Under the pieces are notes generated by a model. That model made no database searches, was not told the origin of the DNA, and saw only the letters and a list, made by a program, of their open reading frames with translations. Made by a program: the position numbers and the translations under genes. Positions 1 through 5,704 of a stretch of DNA of 10,280 nt are shown here, piece by piece; the stretch's first letter is position 1, and each line of letters starts with the position of its first letter. The stretch lies in the NCBI GenBank assembly GCA_020056205.1, contig JAGVIF010000072.1:1-10280 (forward strand), read 5' to 3'. This DNA comes from Lentisphaeria bacterium. GTDB lineage: Bacteria; Verrucomicrobiota; Lentisphaeria; Victivallales; GWF2-50-93.

Positions 1-11
1 AATTTTGAATT

Positions 12-35
12 CCACAATCGGGACGATTGTGGTAC
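12..35 (-). repeat. REP-like hairpin 1 (GTAC-flanked)
   Basis: Two perfect 9-base arms (12-20 and 24-32) enclose a three-base loop, GGA on the plus strand and TCC on the minus strand. Read on the minus strand, GTAC stands directly 5' of the stem. The loop and the position of the GTAC match hairpin 2 twenty bases away, although the stem sequences differ. This is the layout of REP elements mobilised by REP-associated tyrosine (Y1) transposases, a hairpin with a conserved GTAG-type tetranucleotide at its 5' side. The assignment is inferred from architecture alone. Confidence 0.6.
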
Positions 36-51
36 GTCAAGAAAAAAAGAT

Positions 52-73
52 GCAAGCCGGAGGCTTGCGCTAC
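52..73 (-). repeat. REP-like hairpin 2 (GTAG-flanked)
   Basis: Perfect 7-base arms GCAAGCC (52-58) and GGCTTGC (62-68) surround a GGA loop. On the minus strand the hairpin is preceded by GTAG plus one C, exactly the tetranucleotide typical of REP elements recognised by RAYT/IS200-like Y1 transposases. Hairpin 1 shares the loop and has GTAC in place of GTAG. No transposase gene is present in the window, so any mobilising enzyme would be encoded elsewhere. Confidence 0.6.
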
Positions 74-121
74 TTCCAATCATCCATGGGACGGTAGTGA
101 CTTAAAACCTAAAACCGATTT

Positions 122-146
122 TGTTGGAGTTCACAGCTTTAGCGTG
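122..146. repeat. imperfect hairpin next to repeat element A
   Basis: CAC-A-GC, loop TTTA, GC-GTG (132-146) forms a short stem with one bulged A, preceded by TTGGAGTT. It ends four bases before the left TTAA of element A, so it may be an independent short repeat into or beside which element A inserted. The stem is short and support is modest. Confidence 0.35.
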
Positions 147-150
147 GGTT

Positions 151-323
151 TTAACCTAAGTTTTGCGGTTCAATCGGACGAATTTAAGCTATAAGGTCTT
201 GATAATAAACGATGTATGAACCGCAATCTACACCGGCGTCTCTCCCCGAGTACCGTTGGTCTCGGGATCTTCGACTTGACCGAGCGCCTACGCGGCGCTG
301 CTCAAACGCAAAATGTAGGTTAA
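151..323 (-). mobile_element. MITE-like element, copy A (173 bp)
   Basis: The element is bounded by 17-base inverted ends (151-167 and 307-323) that match at 15 of 17 positions and begin TTAACCTA. TTAA is therefore present at both edges, either as target duplication or as part of the ends. Its reverse complement aligns with copy B at 9469-9709 over both termini and over internal blocks (the GTTTGAGCAG region, the AGAGACGCCGGTGTAG block, and GTTCATACA through TTTATTATCAAGA). Copy A lacks about 100 bases present in B and carries a 31-base segment, containing a CCCGAG/CTCGGG stem, that B lacks. A 10-base perfect inverted pair (163-172 and 217-226) and an AGCGCC/GGCGCT stem (283-299) show that it is strongly structured. 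There is no coding capacity. A non-autonomous transposable element is the best reading; a structured RNA or site-specific recombination site is the alternative. Confidence 0.6.
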
Positions 324-330
324 TTGAAAA

Positions 331-495
331 GGAGCCAGAATTCAGCAGCCAGAATTTCTGATTTCCAAATTCTTCACCACAGAGACATAAGGGACACAAG
401 GGACGCAAGGGACACACAAAAATTTAGAATTTAGAAAACTTTTCTACTTTCTTTTTACTCGCGTCTTCATTTATTCCGAACGCTGAACGTTGAAC
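331..495. repeat. cluster of short intergenic tandem repeats
   Basis: Three simple arrays follow one another downstream of rpoZ. AGCCAGAATT occurs at 333-342 and 347-356 (period 14). AAGGGAC(A/G)C occurs three times in tandem at 389-415 (period 9). GAACGCT, GAACGTT and GAACCCT follow at 478-498 (period 7). Between them lies an A/T-rich odd palindrome, TAGAAAA-C-TTTTCTA (432-446). On the minus strand it could form a weak stem downstream of rpoZ, but it has no clean T-tract and is too A/T-rich to call a terminator. I see no gene in 1-502. Confidence 0.55.
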
Positions 496-502
496 CCTTC
501 CC

Positions 503-712
503 TTATTCTTCGTCGGAGCCTTTGCCTTCGCCGACTGTCAGTTTTCCTTCGGCTATTTCGAGGAGAGCCACGTCAAGAAAATTGTCGCTGCCGCATTTCA
601 TAAGCGGATGCGCTCCGTGCGCCAGTTGTTTCGCTCTTTTCGATGCAACCACGATGAGTTCTCTTGGGTCCACAAAAAGCTTTTTTGCTCTTTCAAGATA
701 TTCGATGTTCAT
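503..712 (-). CDS. rpoZ: DNA-directed RNA polymerase omega subunit
   Basis: This 69-residue protein has the features of bacterial omega (Rpb6/RpoZ family). An N-terminal helix is followed by an ELIVVASKRAKQL segment (residues 18-30), matching the family pattern of a Val/Ala-rich helix with SKRARQL. Then come GAHPLMK and the hallmark VALLEIAEGKL (residues 48-58), followed by an acidic tail. Omega binds beta-prime and assists RNA polymerase assembly. The length is at the short end for the family. The ATG is preceded by AAGGAG at good spacing, and the start lies 15 bases after the acyl-CoA dehydrogenase stop, so the gene is probably the last cistron of the ETF operon. That placement is unusual; in many bacteria rpoZ sits with gmk or spoT. 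A diverged homologue of other function is possible but less likely given the EIAEGKL motif. Confidence 0.87.
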   Translation of the reverse strand: MNIEYLERAKKLFVDPRELIVVASKRAKQLAHGAHPLMKCGSDNFLDVALLEIAEGKLTVGEGKGSDEE

Positions 713-727
713 ATTTTTCTCCTTTTT

Positions 728-2455
728 TTAATAGTCTATAATATCTCTGTGTTTATCAATTGTCGAATAATCAGCGCTCATCACTGTTTCGTATTTTGCA
801 TTAAAATCCGGCAACGCGTCCACGACGAATTTTTCAGCGAGCATTTCTCTTTTTGAGTCTTTCGCGGCATCTCTGAGCATGAGGAGGCCTGTGTAGATTA
901 TTATCTCCATTTCGACGAGGTTTCTTGCCATAAGGTCGTAATAGGAGCTGTCCTTTTTTTCGGCCACGAAAGAGATGGCTTTTTTTTGTTTTTCTCTCAT
1001 GTCAGCAATGATATGATTTATTCTATCGAGGATGCCGTCGTAAGGAAGTTTTGACAATTCGTCCATTGACTTATCGAGAGTTCTCTGGATCACTCCTCCG
1101 ATGGCGGCGACGACTTGGAGTTGGGTGGTTCCCTCGTAGATATTTGTTATTCTCGCATCTCTGTAATATCTTTCGGCGTTGAAGTCCTTCATATAGCCGG
1201 TTCCGCCGTGTATCTGTATGCTGTCGTATGCGACCTGATTGGCTATTTCGGTGCAAAACGCCTTAGCCATTGGAGTCATGATGGCCGCAAGTTTTGAATA
1301 GTATTTCTGTTTTTCGCGGAGTTCCTGCGGCGGCGGGGACTGGCCTTCAGCGTGATCAACGAGTCTTGTGTAGATCGTTCTAAGGTCAACGTTTTTTGTG
1401 GTTTCGTAGAGAAGAGTTCTCGCCGCGACAATCTTTATTTTCATTCTTGTAAGCATATCGTAGACGGCTGGAAACTTGTCAATAGTTTTTTTGAACTGTT
1501 CACGTTCGGAGGCATATTTGCGGGCTTCTCTGTATGCGGCCTCCGCAATTCCGAGCGCCTGCCCTGATATTGCGACACGCGCTCCGTTCATGAGCGCCAT
1601 TATGTATTTGGTAAGTCCTCTTTTGCGAAGTCCGCAAAGTTCAGCGGGGACGTGATTATACTGAAGTTCGCATGTGGCGACGCCGTGAATCCCAAGTTTA
1701 TGTTCGATTCTGCGCACTACGAGTTGATGGCATGCCACGCATATAAACATTGAAAGCCCTCTGCCGTCGGTTGTGCCTTCCTCGGAACGCGCGAGGACGA
1801 GATGGACTTTCGCGCAGCCGTTTGTTATAAAACGCTTCATTCCATCAAGATACCACTGTCCTGTTTTCGGGTCCTGAGAGGCTTTGAGGCGGATTGACTG
1901 CAGGTCGGAACCGGAATCCGGCTCGGTGAGGTCCATAGAGCCGTCGAATTCGCCTGATGCGAATCCCGGTAAATATTTCTGTTTCTGTTCTTCGGAGCCA
2001 AATTCGGATATGGTTTCGGATATATCCTGGAGGCCAAAAAGGTTTTGCAGGCTTCCGTCGGCTCTTGAAACAAGTTCGGTCATCATTGTATAGACTGTGT
2101 TCGGGAAATTTAATCCGCCGTATTTGTGCGGGAGCATAACACCCATGACGCCGGCGTCTGTCAAATCCTTGATGTTTTTTATAGTGAGCGGATGATATTC
2201 CACCTTGCCGTTTTTAAAGACGGGTCCTTCCTCGTCAACCTGCCTTGACCGCGGCGCTATTCTTTCTCCTGAAATTTCTCCTATGATTTCGAGGGAGCGG
2301 CGGAAATTATCTTTGGCCTCCTCATAGTTTGCCGGGGCATAATCACACGTTGAAGCATGCGAGTAATTGTCTTCTCTCATTGCCACGATATCTTTGAGAT
2401 CCACGTTTTCAAGGGTGAAGAGGAGGTCCTTGTTGTCCGTGAAAAAATTTGCCAT
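728..2455 (-). CDS. acyl-CoA dehydrogenase, long form with C-terminal extension
   Basis: This FAD-dependent acyl-CoA dehydrogenase has 575 residues. It would interconvert acyl-CoA and 2-enoyl-CoA, exchanging electrons with ETF. The N-terminal helical domain is followed by the flavin-contacting segment MDLTEPDSGSD (174-184) at the start of the beta domain. The C-terminal helical domain carries IQIHGGTGYMKD (413-424) and then IYEGTTQLQ (439-447). Glu441 in YEGT is at the position of the catalytic base of short- and medium-chain enzymes. Roughly 120 residues follow, beyond the end of the usual 380-residue enzyme, as in the long ACAD subfamily with an extra C-terminal domain. The N-terminus is also extended by about 50 residues. 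AAGGAG lies 8 bases before the ATG. The gap to the etfA stop is 13 bases, so it is very likely cotranscribed with both ETF subunits. Chain length specificity cannot be read from the sequence. Confidence 0.96.
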   Translation of the reverse strand: MANFFTDNKDLLFTLENVDLKDIVAMREDNYSHASTCDYAPANYEEAKDNFRRSLEIIGEISGERIAPRSRQVDEEGPVFKNGKVEYHPLTIKNIKDLTDAGVMGVMLPHKYGGLNFPNTVYTMMTELVSRADGSLQNLFGLQDISETISEFGSEEQKQKYLPGFASGEFDGSMDLTEPDSGSDLQSIRLKASQDPKTGQWYLDGMKRFITNGCAKVHLVLARSEEGTTDGRGLSMFICVACHQLVVRRIEHKLGIHGVATCELQYNHVPAELCGLRKRGLTKYIMALMNGARVAISGQALGIAEAAYREARKYASEREQFKKTIDKFPAVYDMLTRMKIKIVAARTLLYETTKNVDLRTIYTRLVDHAEGQSPPPQELREKQKYYSKLAAIMTPMAKAFCTEIANQVAYDSIQIHGGTGYMKDFNAERYYRDARITNIYEGTTQLQVVAAIGGVIQRTLDKSMDELSKLPYDGILDRINHIIADMREKQKKAISFVAEKKDSSYYDLMARNLVEMEIIIYTGLLMLRDAAKDSKREMLAEKFVVDALPDFNAKYETVMSADYSTIDKHRDIIDY

Positions 2456-2468
2456 ATTAAAAACTCCT

Positions 2469-3491
2469 TTATGCTTTTGCCTTGTAAGCTTTTATAATTT
2501 TTGGCACAACGCTGTTAATCTCTCCTACGATTCCGTAGTGAGCCGCGGAGAATATGGGGGCGTCAGGGTCGTTGTTTATGGCGATGATTGTTCCGCTTTC
2601 CGTCATTCCGGCTCTGTGTTGAATTGAGCCGCTGATTCCGCAGGCGATGTAAAGTTTTGGGCGGACGGTTACTCCGGTTTGTCCGACCTGATGGTCGTGG
2701 TCTATCCATCCGGCGTCAACCGCCGCCCTAGAAGAGCCGACATCTCCGCCAAGTGTTTTCGCGAGGTCGTATATCAATTTAAAATTTTCTTTGCCGCCCA
2801 CTCCGTATCCTCCTGCGACGATTATCTGCGAGGCCTGCAGATTGACGGATTTTTCCTTTTGGGCTCTTTCGATTACGTTGAGAATTTTCAGGGCGGGGTC
2901 CACTTGCGCTTTGACTTTGACAATTGCGCCTTTGCGGGAAGGGTCGGGCTCGACAAGTTTCATCACGCCCGGCCTGACGGTAACCATTTGCGGATCTTTC
3001 CACGTGTTCACGATTGTGGCGACGATATTTCCTCCGAAGGCAGGCCTTATCTGCATGAGTTTGTTTTTGTAGAAGGCCTTGTTCACTTTATCATCGAAGT
3101 CGTCAATTTTGAGATCTGTACAGTCCGCTGTAAGTCCGGCGGGGAGAGATGACGCCACACGCGGCGCCAGTTCTCTTCCTTTTGGAGTGGCTCCGAAAAG
3201 CAGTATATTCGGCTTGTGCTCTTCTACGAGTTTGTTTATGATGTCCGCGTAGGGCAGGACGGTGAAGGGCTCGAAATCCGGCGATTCGGCGAGAAAAATT
3301 TTGTCGCAACCGTAGTGAAACAACGTTTCGGCAATTTTTTCGATATTGTTTCCGATAAAGACCGCCTCGGTTTTAACGCCGAGTTTTGCCGCTAATTCCC
3401 TGCCTTTTGATATCAGTTCGAGGCTTACGTTGGCTATTTTTCCGCCTTCCTGTTCGGCAAATACCCACACATTTCCAATTTTATCGCTCAT
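2469..3491 (-). CDS. etfA: electron transfer flavoprotein alpha subunit
   Basis: EtfA, 340 residues, holds FAD and with EtfB shuttles electrons between acyl-CoA dehydrogenases and a further acceptor or donor. The N-terminal ETF domain (about 1-190) starts VWVFAEQEGGKI. The C-terminal FAD domain has IIVAGGYGVGGKENF (223-237), SSRAAVDAGW (253-262), HQVGQTG (267-273) and the signature LYIACGISG...IQH..GM (280-296), then AINNDPDAPIF. The TVRPKLYIACGISG wording resembles EtfA of anaerobic Bcd/Car-type complexes more than mitochondrial ETF, which is an inference from memory of family sequences. GGYGVGG replaces the more common GRG turn. The ATG follows the etfB stop by 5 bases and an AGGG motif lies upstream, which suggests translational coupling. 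Confidence 0.97.
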   Translation of the reverse strand: MSDKIGNVWVFAEQEGGKIANVSLELISKGRELAAKLGVKTEAVFIGNNIEKIAETLFHYGCDKIFLAESPDFEPFTVLPYADIINKLVEEHKPNILLFGATPKGRELAPRVASSLPAGLTADCTDLKIDDFDDKVNKAFYKNKLMQIRPAFGGNIVATIVNTWKDPQMVTVRPGVMKLVEPDPSRKGAIVKVKAQVDPALKILNVIERAQKEKSVNLQASQIIVAGGYGVGGKENFKLIYDLAKTLGGDVGSSRAAVDAGWIDHDHQVGQTGVTVRPKLYIACGISGSIQHRAGMTESGTIIAINNDPDAPIFSAAHYGIVGEINSVVPKIIKAYKAKA

Positions 3492-3496
3492 TATTT

Positions 3497-4393
3497 TTAC
3501 CCTAAGATATGCTCTTTAATTAGTTCGTTGACGAGGAATTTGATTCCGGCTTCGTTATCCTCTATCTTTTTCATCTCGCTGGACTTCAGGACTACGCTCT
3601 CAATATTTTTGACTTTTGTCGGCGAGCCTTTGAGTCCTATTCTATCAATGTCGGCTTTGACATCCGCCGCGGAAAGGGCATGAATCCAAAGTCCTTTTTG
3701 TTTCAGTTCTTCTTCTTCTTTGACAAGGAACTCCGCGTCGGTATATGCCGCATTTGCGTGCAGAGTTAGGAGTTCATTCCGTGTTTTCGCCTTTTTATAT
3801 TTCATAATTCTTTTTGCGGACGCGGGGCGCGGCTCATTAGAGTTTATCACCGTCATAAGAGCTGGCAGAGCGGATTCGACTATTTCGAAACCGCCGTCTA
3901 TCGCTCTTCTCGCTTTGATCTTTTTCCTGTCAAGCTCCAATACTTCTTCAACGTAGCAAATTTGAGGGATGTCCATTTTTTCAGCCAGTTGCGGGCCGAC
4001 CTGCGCGGTATCGCCGTCTATTGCCTGTCTTCCGCAAAGTATTAAATCATATTTGCCGTTGTTTTTGGCGAAACAGCTTAATGTGTAGCTTGTTGCCAGG
4101 GTGTCGGCTCCGGCAAATGCTCTATCGGTGAGAAGAGCGACCTCGTCCGCTCCTCTGTAGAGGGACTGTCTGAGAACTTCAGCCGCAGCCGGGGGTCCCA
4201 TTGTCGCCACTGTTACTTTTCCGCCGAATCTGTCTTTTAAATTCAGGGCAAGCTCGAGGGCGTTAAGGTCTTCCGGATTAAAAATGGCGGGCAGGGCGGC
4301 TCTGTTAACAGTTCCATCAGGCTTCATCGCCTCGCCGGTTATATTTTTTGTGTCCGGAACCTGCTTCACAAACACAAGATAACTCAAATTCAC
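3497..4393 (-). CDS. etfB: electron transfer flavoprotein beta subunit
   Basis: EtfB partners EtfA. The start YLVFVKQVPDT, then NPEDLNALELAL, ATMGPP and ILCGRQAIDGDTAQVGPQLAE are family hallmarks. The GDTAQVGP loop binds the nucleotide moiety, which is AMP in classical ETF and a second FAD in bifurcating ETF. The GRQAIDGDTAQVGP form resembles the second group. I place the start at the GTG at 4393: TGAGG lies six bases upstream and the product begins MNLSYLVFVKQVPDT, close to the usual ETF-beta N-terminus. An in-frame ATG at 4405 would add four residues but has only A-rich sequence before it and no visible ribosome binding site. This is the first gene of the etfB-etfA-acd-rpoZ cluster; no convincing promoter could be fixed in the 240-base gap upstream. 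Confidence 0.96.
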   Translation of the reverse strand: MNLSYLVFVKQVPDTKNITGEAMKPDGTVNRAALPAIFNPEDLNALELALNLKDRFGGKVTVATMGPPAAAEVLRQSLYRGADEVALLTDRAFAGADTLATSYTLSCFAKNNGKYDLILCGRQAIDGDTAQVGPQLAEKMDIPQICYVEEVLELDRKKIKARRAIDGGFEIVESALPALMTVINSNEPRPASAKRIMKYKKAKTRNELLTLHANAAYTDAEFLVKEEEELKQKGLWIHALSAADVKADIDRIGLKGSPTKVKNIESVVLKSSEMKKIEDNEAGIKFLVNELIKEHILG

Positions 4394-4539
4394 TTTCAAC
4401 CTCATTATTTTTTATGTCTTTTAGCGAAGATTTGGATTTACAAAAAAGAGACGAAATATATCACTAAAATAAAAAAAATAAAGGGAATTTCTTGAGAAAT
4501 CGTTATTTATGCTCTATAAAGCTAAGGTTGAACTCATTT

Positions 4540-4632
4540 GAACACTCAATATCCAACACTCAATATCCAACCGACGAAGGACAGAAATGAACTTGGACAT
4601 TGGATATTCCGTGTTCGTTATTGGATATTCAG
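4540..4632. repeat. tandem plus inverted repeat in the gap upstream of etfB
   Basis: A 14-base unit AACACTCAATATCC is repeated directly at 4541-4554 and 4555-4568. A reverse-complement version, TTGGATATTCCGTGTTC (4600-4616), matches 4540-4556 at 15 of 17 positions, and TTGGATATTCAG occurs again at 4621-4632. The whole could fold into an interrupted hairpin with a loop of about 30-45 bases. It lies between the URO-D-family gene stop (4644) and etfB. The rest of the gap (4406-4539) is A/T-rich, contains TTTCTTGAGAAA (4487-4498), and shows no gene. Confidence 0.6.
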
Positions 4633-4643
4633 TCTAAATATCC

Positions 4644-5663
4644 TTAACCTGATAGCAATACCGGCATAGGGAGCGGCTTGCCATAGATTTCTTCCGATAT
4701 TCTGCTGAATTCTTCATACATTATTATCTTTGTTTCGGACGAGGTTCCGATCGCTTCGCCGTCTCCATAATCCGAGAAGATAAATCCGCCTTTTGGAGAC
4801 ATCCAATGTTTTGCGAGATCATCGGCGTCCTGCGCGATGAGATCCCTTTTTGCCTTTGGCAGTGTAGCCTGTATATCCGCGAGCGATTCAAAACTTATTT
4901 TGCCTCTGTATCTTCTTCCTATTTCCTCTATTCCGAGCGCCCTTGGCTGTTGCAGGTTCACGACATTAACTCCGGAATCAATATAGCCTTGTATTATTTC
5001 GTTGACCTTGCCGCAGGAATGAACCCAGACATCCTGTCCGCCCTCGCGCATCGCATCAAATATCTTCTTGTATCTCGGAAAGAAAAAATCATACCAGAGA
5101 TCCATTGAGATGAAGGCGGCCTGCTGGGTGCCCCAGTCATCGCTCATGCTGAATGAATGAAGTCTCTTTCCAAAACGTTCCTGATAGTTCCTTACCAAAC
5201 AGATGTGCGCCGCCGCAATTTTGTCCGCAAGGGCTTCCGCATTCGCTTTGTCCGCAAGAAGTCCTGCGAGAGTGTTTTCAAAACCGGCGAGCGAATGCAT
5301 CCTCTCGAAAAGCACCATAAAAATTCCGACCTGCGTGTATTTTTCGTTATTTTCCGCAGTTTTGAATATCGCCTCGCAGTCTTCGTAGCGCCAGTTTTCG
5401 CTGTAATCAGGAACTTTAACTTTCCAATGTTCGGAAATATCTGCCAAGGGATGGCCGGTAACCTGCCCCATGTTCTTAAGTTCGCTCTGTTCCCAAACAC
5501 AACCCCATTCGTCAATTTTGACGCCATTTTCGATGCGGTCGGCTGAAGGTCTTGGTATCCATATAGTATCATCGCATTTGAAGCATCCCATCCTGACGGG
5601 CATGCGTTCCGGTCCCTTGAATTGTATTGCGGCCTTTATGATCTCAAATGAGCTTTGCGGCAT
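4644..5663 (-). CDS. uroporphyrinogen decarboxylase (URO-D) family protein, not HemE
   Basis: This 339-residue protein is assigned to the URO-D superfamily. The C-terminal half carries the clearest signal: SMSDDWGTQQAAFIS (172-186), a DFFFPRYKKIFDAMREGG helix (192-209), then VWVHSCGKVNEII (212-224) and a GVNVVNLQQP strand (231-240). The His-x-Cys-Gly at 215-218 is the metal-site motif found in corrinoid and thiol methyltransferase relatives (MtaA/CmuA-like) of this fold. True HemE has an N-terminal WxMRQAGR arginine motif, which is absent here. The substrate is unknown; methyl transfer or an uncharacterised catabolic role are both possible. GGAGG stands 7 bases before the ATG. It lies 41 bases after the membrane-protein gene and could be cotranscribed with it. 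Confidence 0.88.
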   Translation of the reverse strand: MPQSSFEIIKAAIQFKGPERMPVRMGCFKCDDTIWIPRPSADRIENGVKIDEWGCVWEQSELKNMGQVTGHPLADISEHWKVKVPDYSENWRYEDCEAIFKTAENNEKYTQVGIFMVLFERMHSLAGFENTLAGLLADKANAEALADKIAAAHICLVRNYQERFGKRLHSFSMSDDWGTQQAAFISMDLWYDFFFPRYKKIFDAMREGGQDVWVHSCGKVNEIIQGYIDSGVNVVNLQQPRALGIEEIGRRYRGKISFESLADIQATLPKAKRDLIAQDADDLAKHWMSPKGGFIFSDYGDGEAIGTSSETKIIMYEEFSRISEEIYGKPLPMPVLLSG

Positions 5664-5704
5664 CTTTAACCTCCAGAAAAATATTGTATTTTTGGTTTTT
5701 GATT

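Noticed and set aside
184..417. 77-codon minus-strand open frame
   Set aside because: It covers element A and the simple repeats, and its sequence simply translates them (CPLRPLCPLCLC from the 9-base repeats).
432..446. Terminator after rpoZ
   Set aside because: The stem TAGAAAA/TTTTCTA is almost all A/T with a one-base loop and is not followed by a clear T-run.
331..498. CRISPR array
   Set aside because: Units are 7-14 bases with no unique spacers of regular length, and no cas genes are nearby.
2679..3152. 157-codon plus-strand frame opposite etfA
   Set aside because: It is antisense to a strongly supported conserved gene and has no recognisable features.
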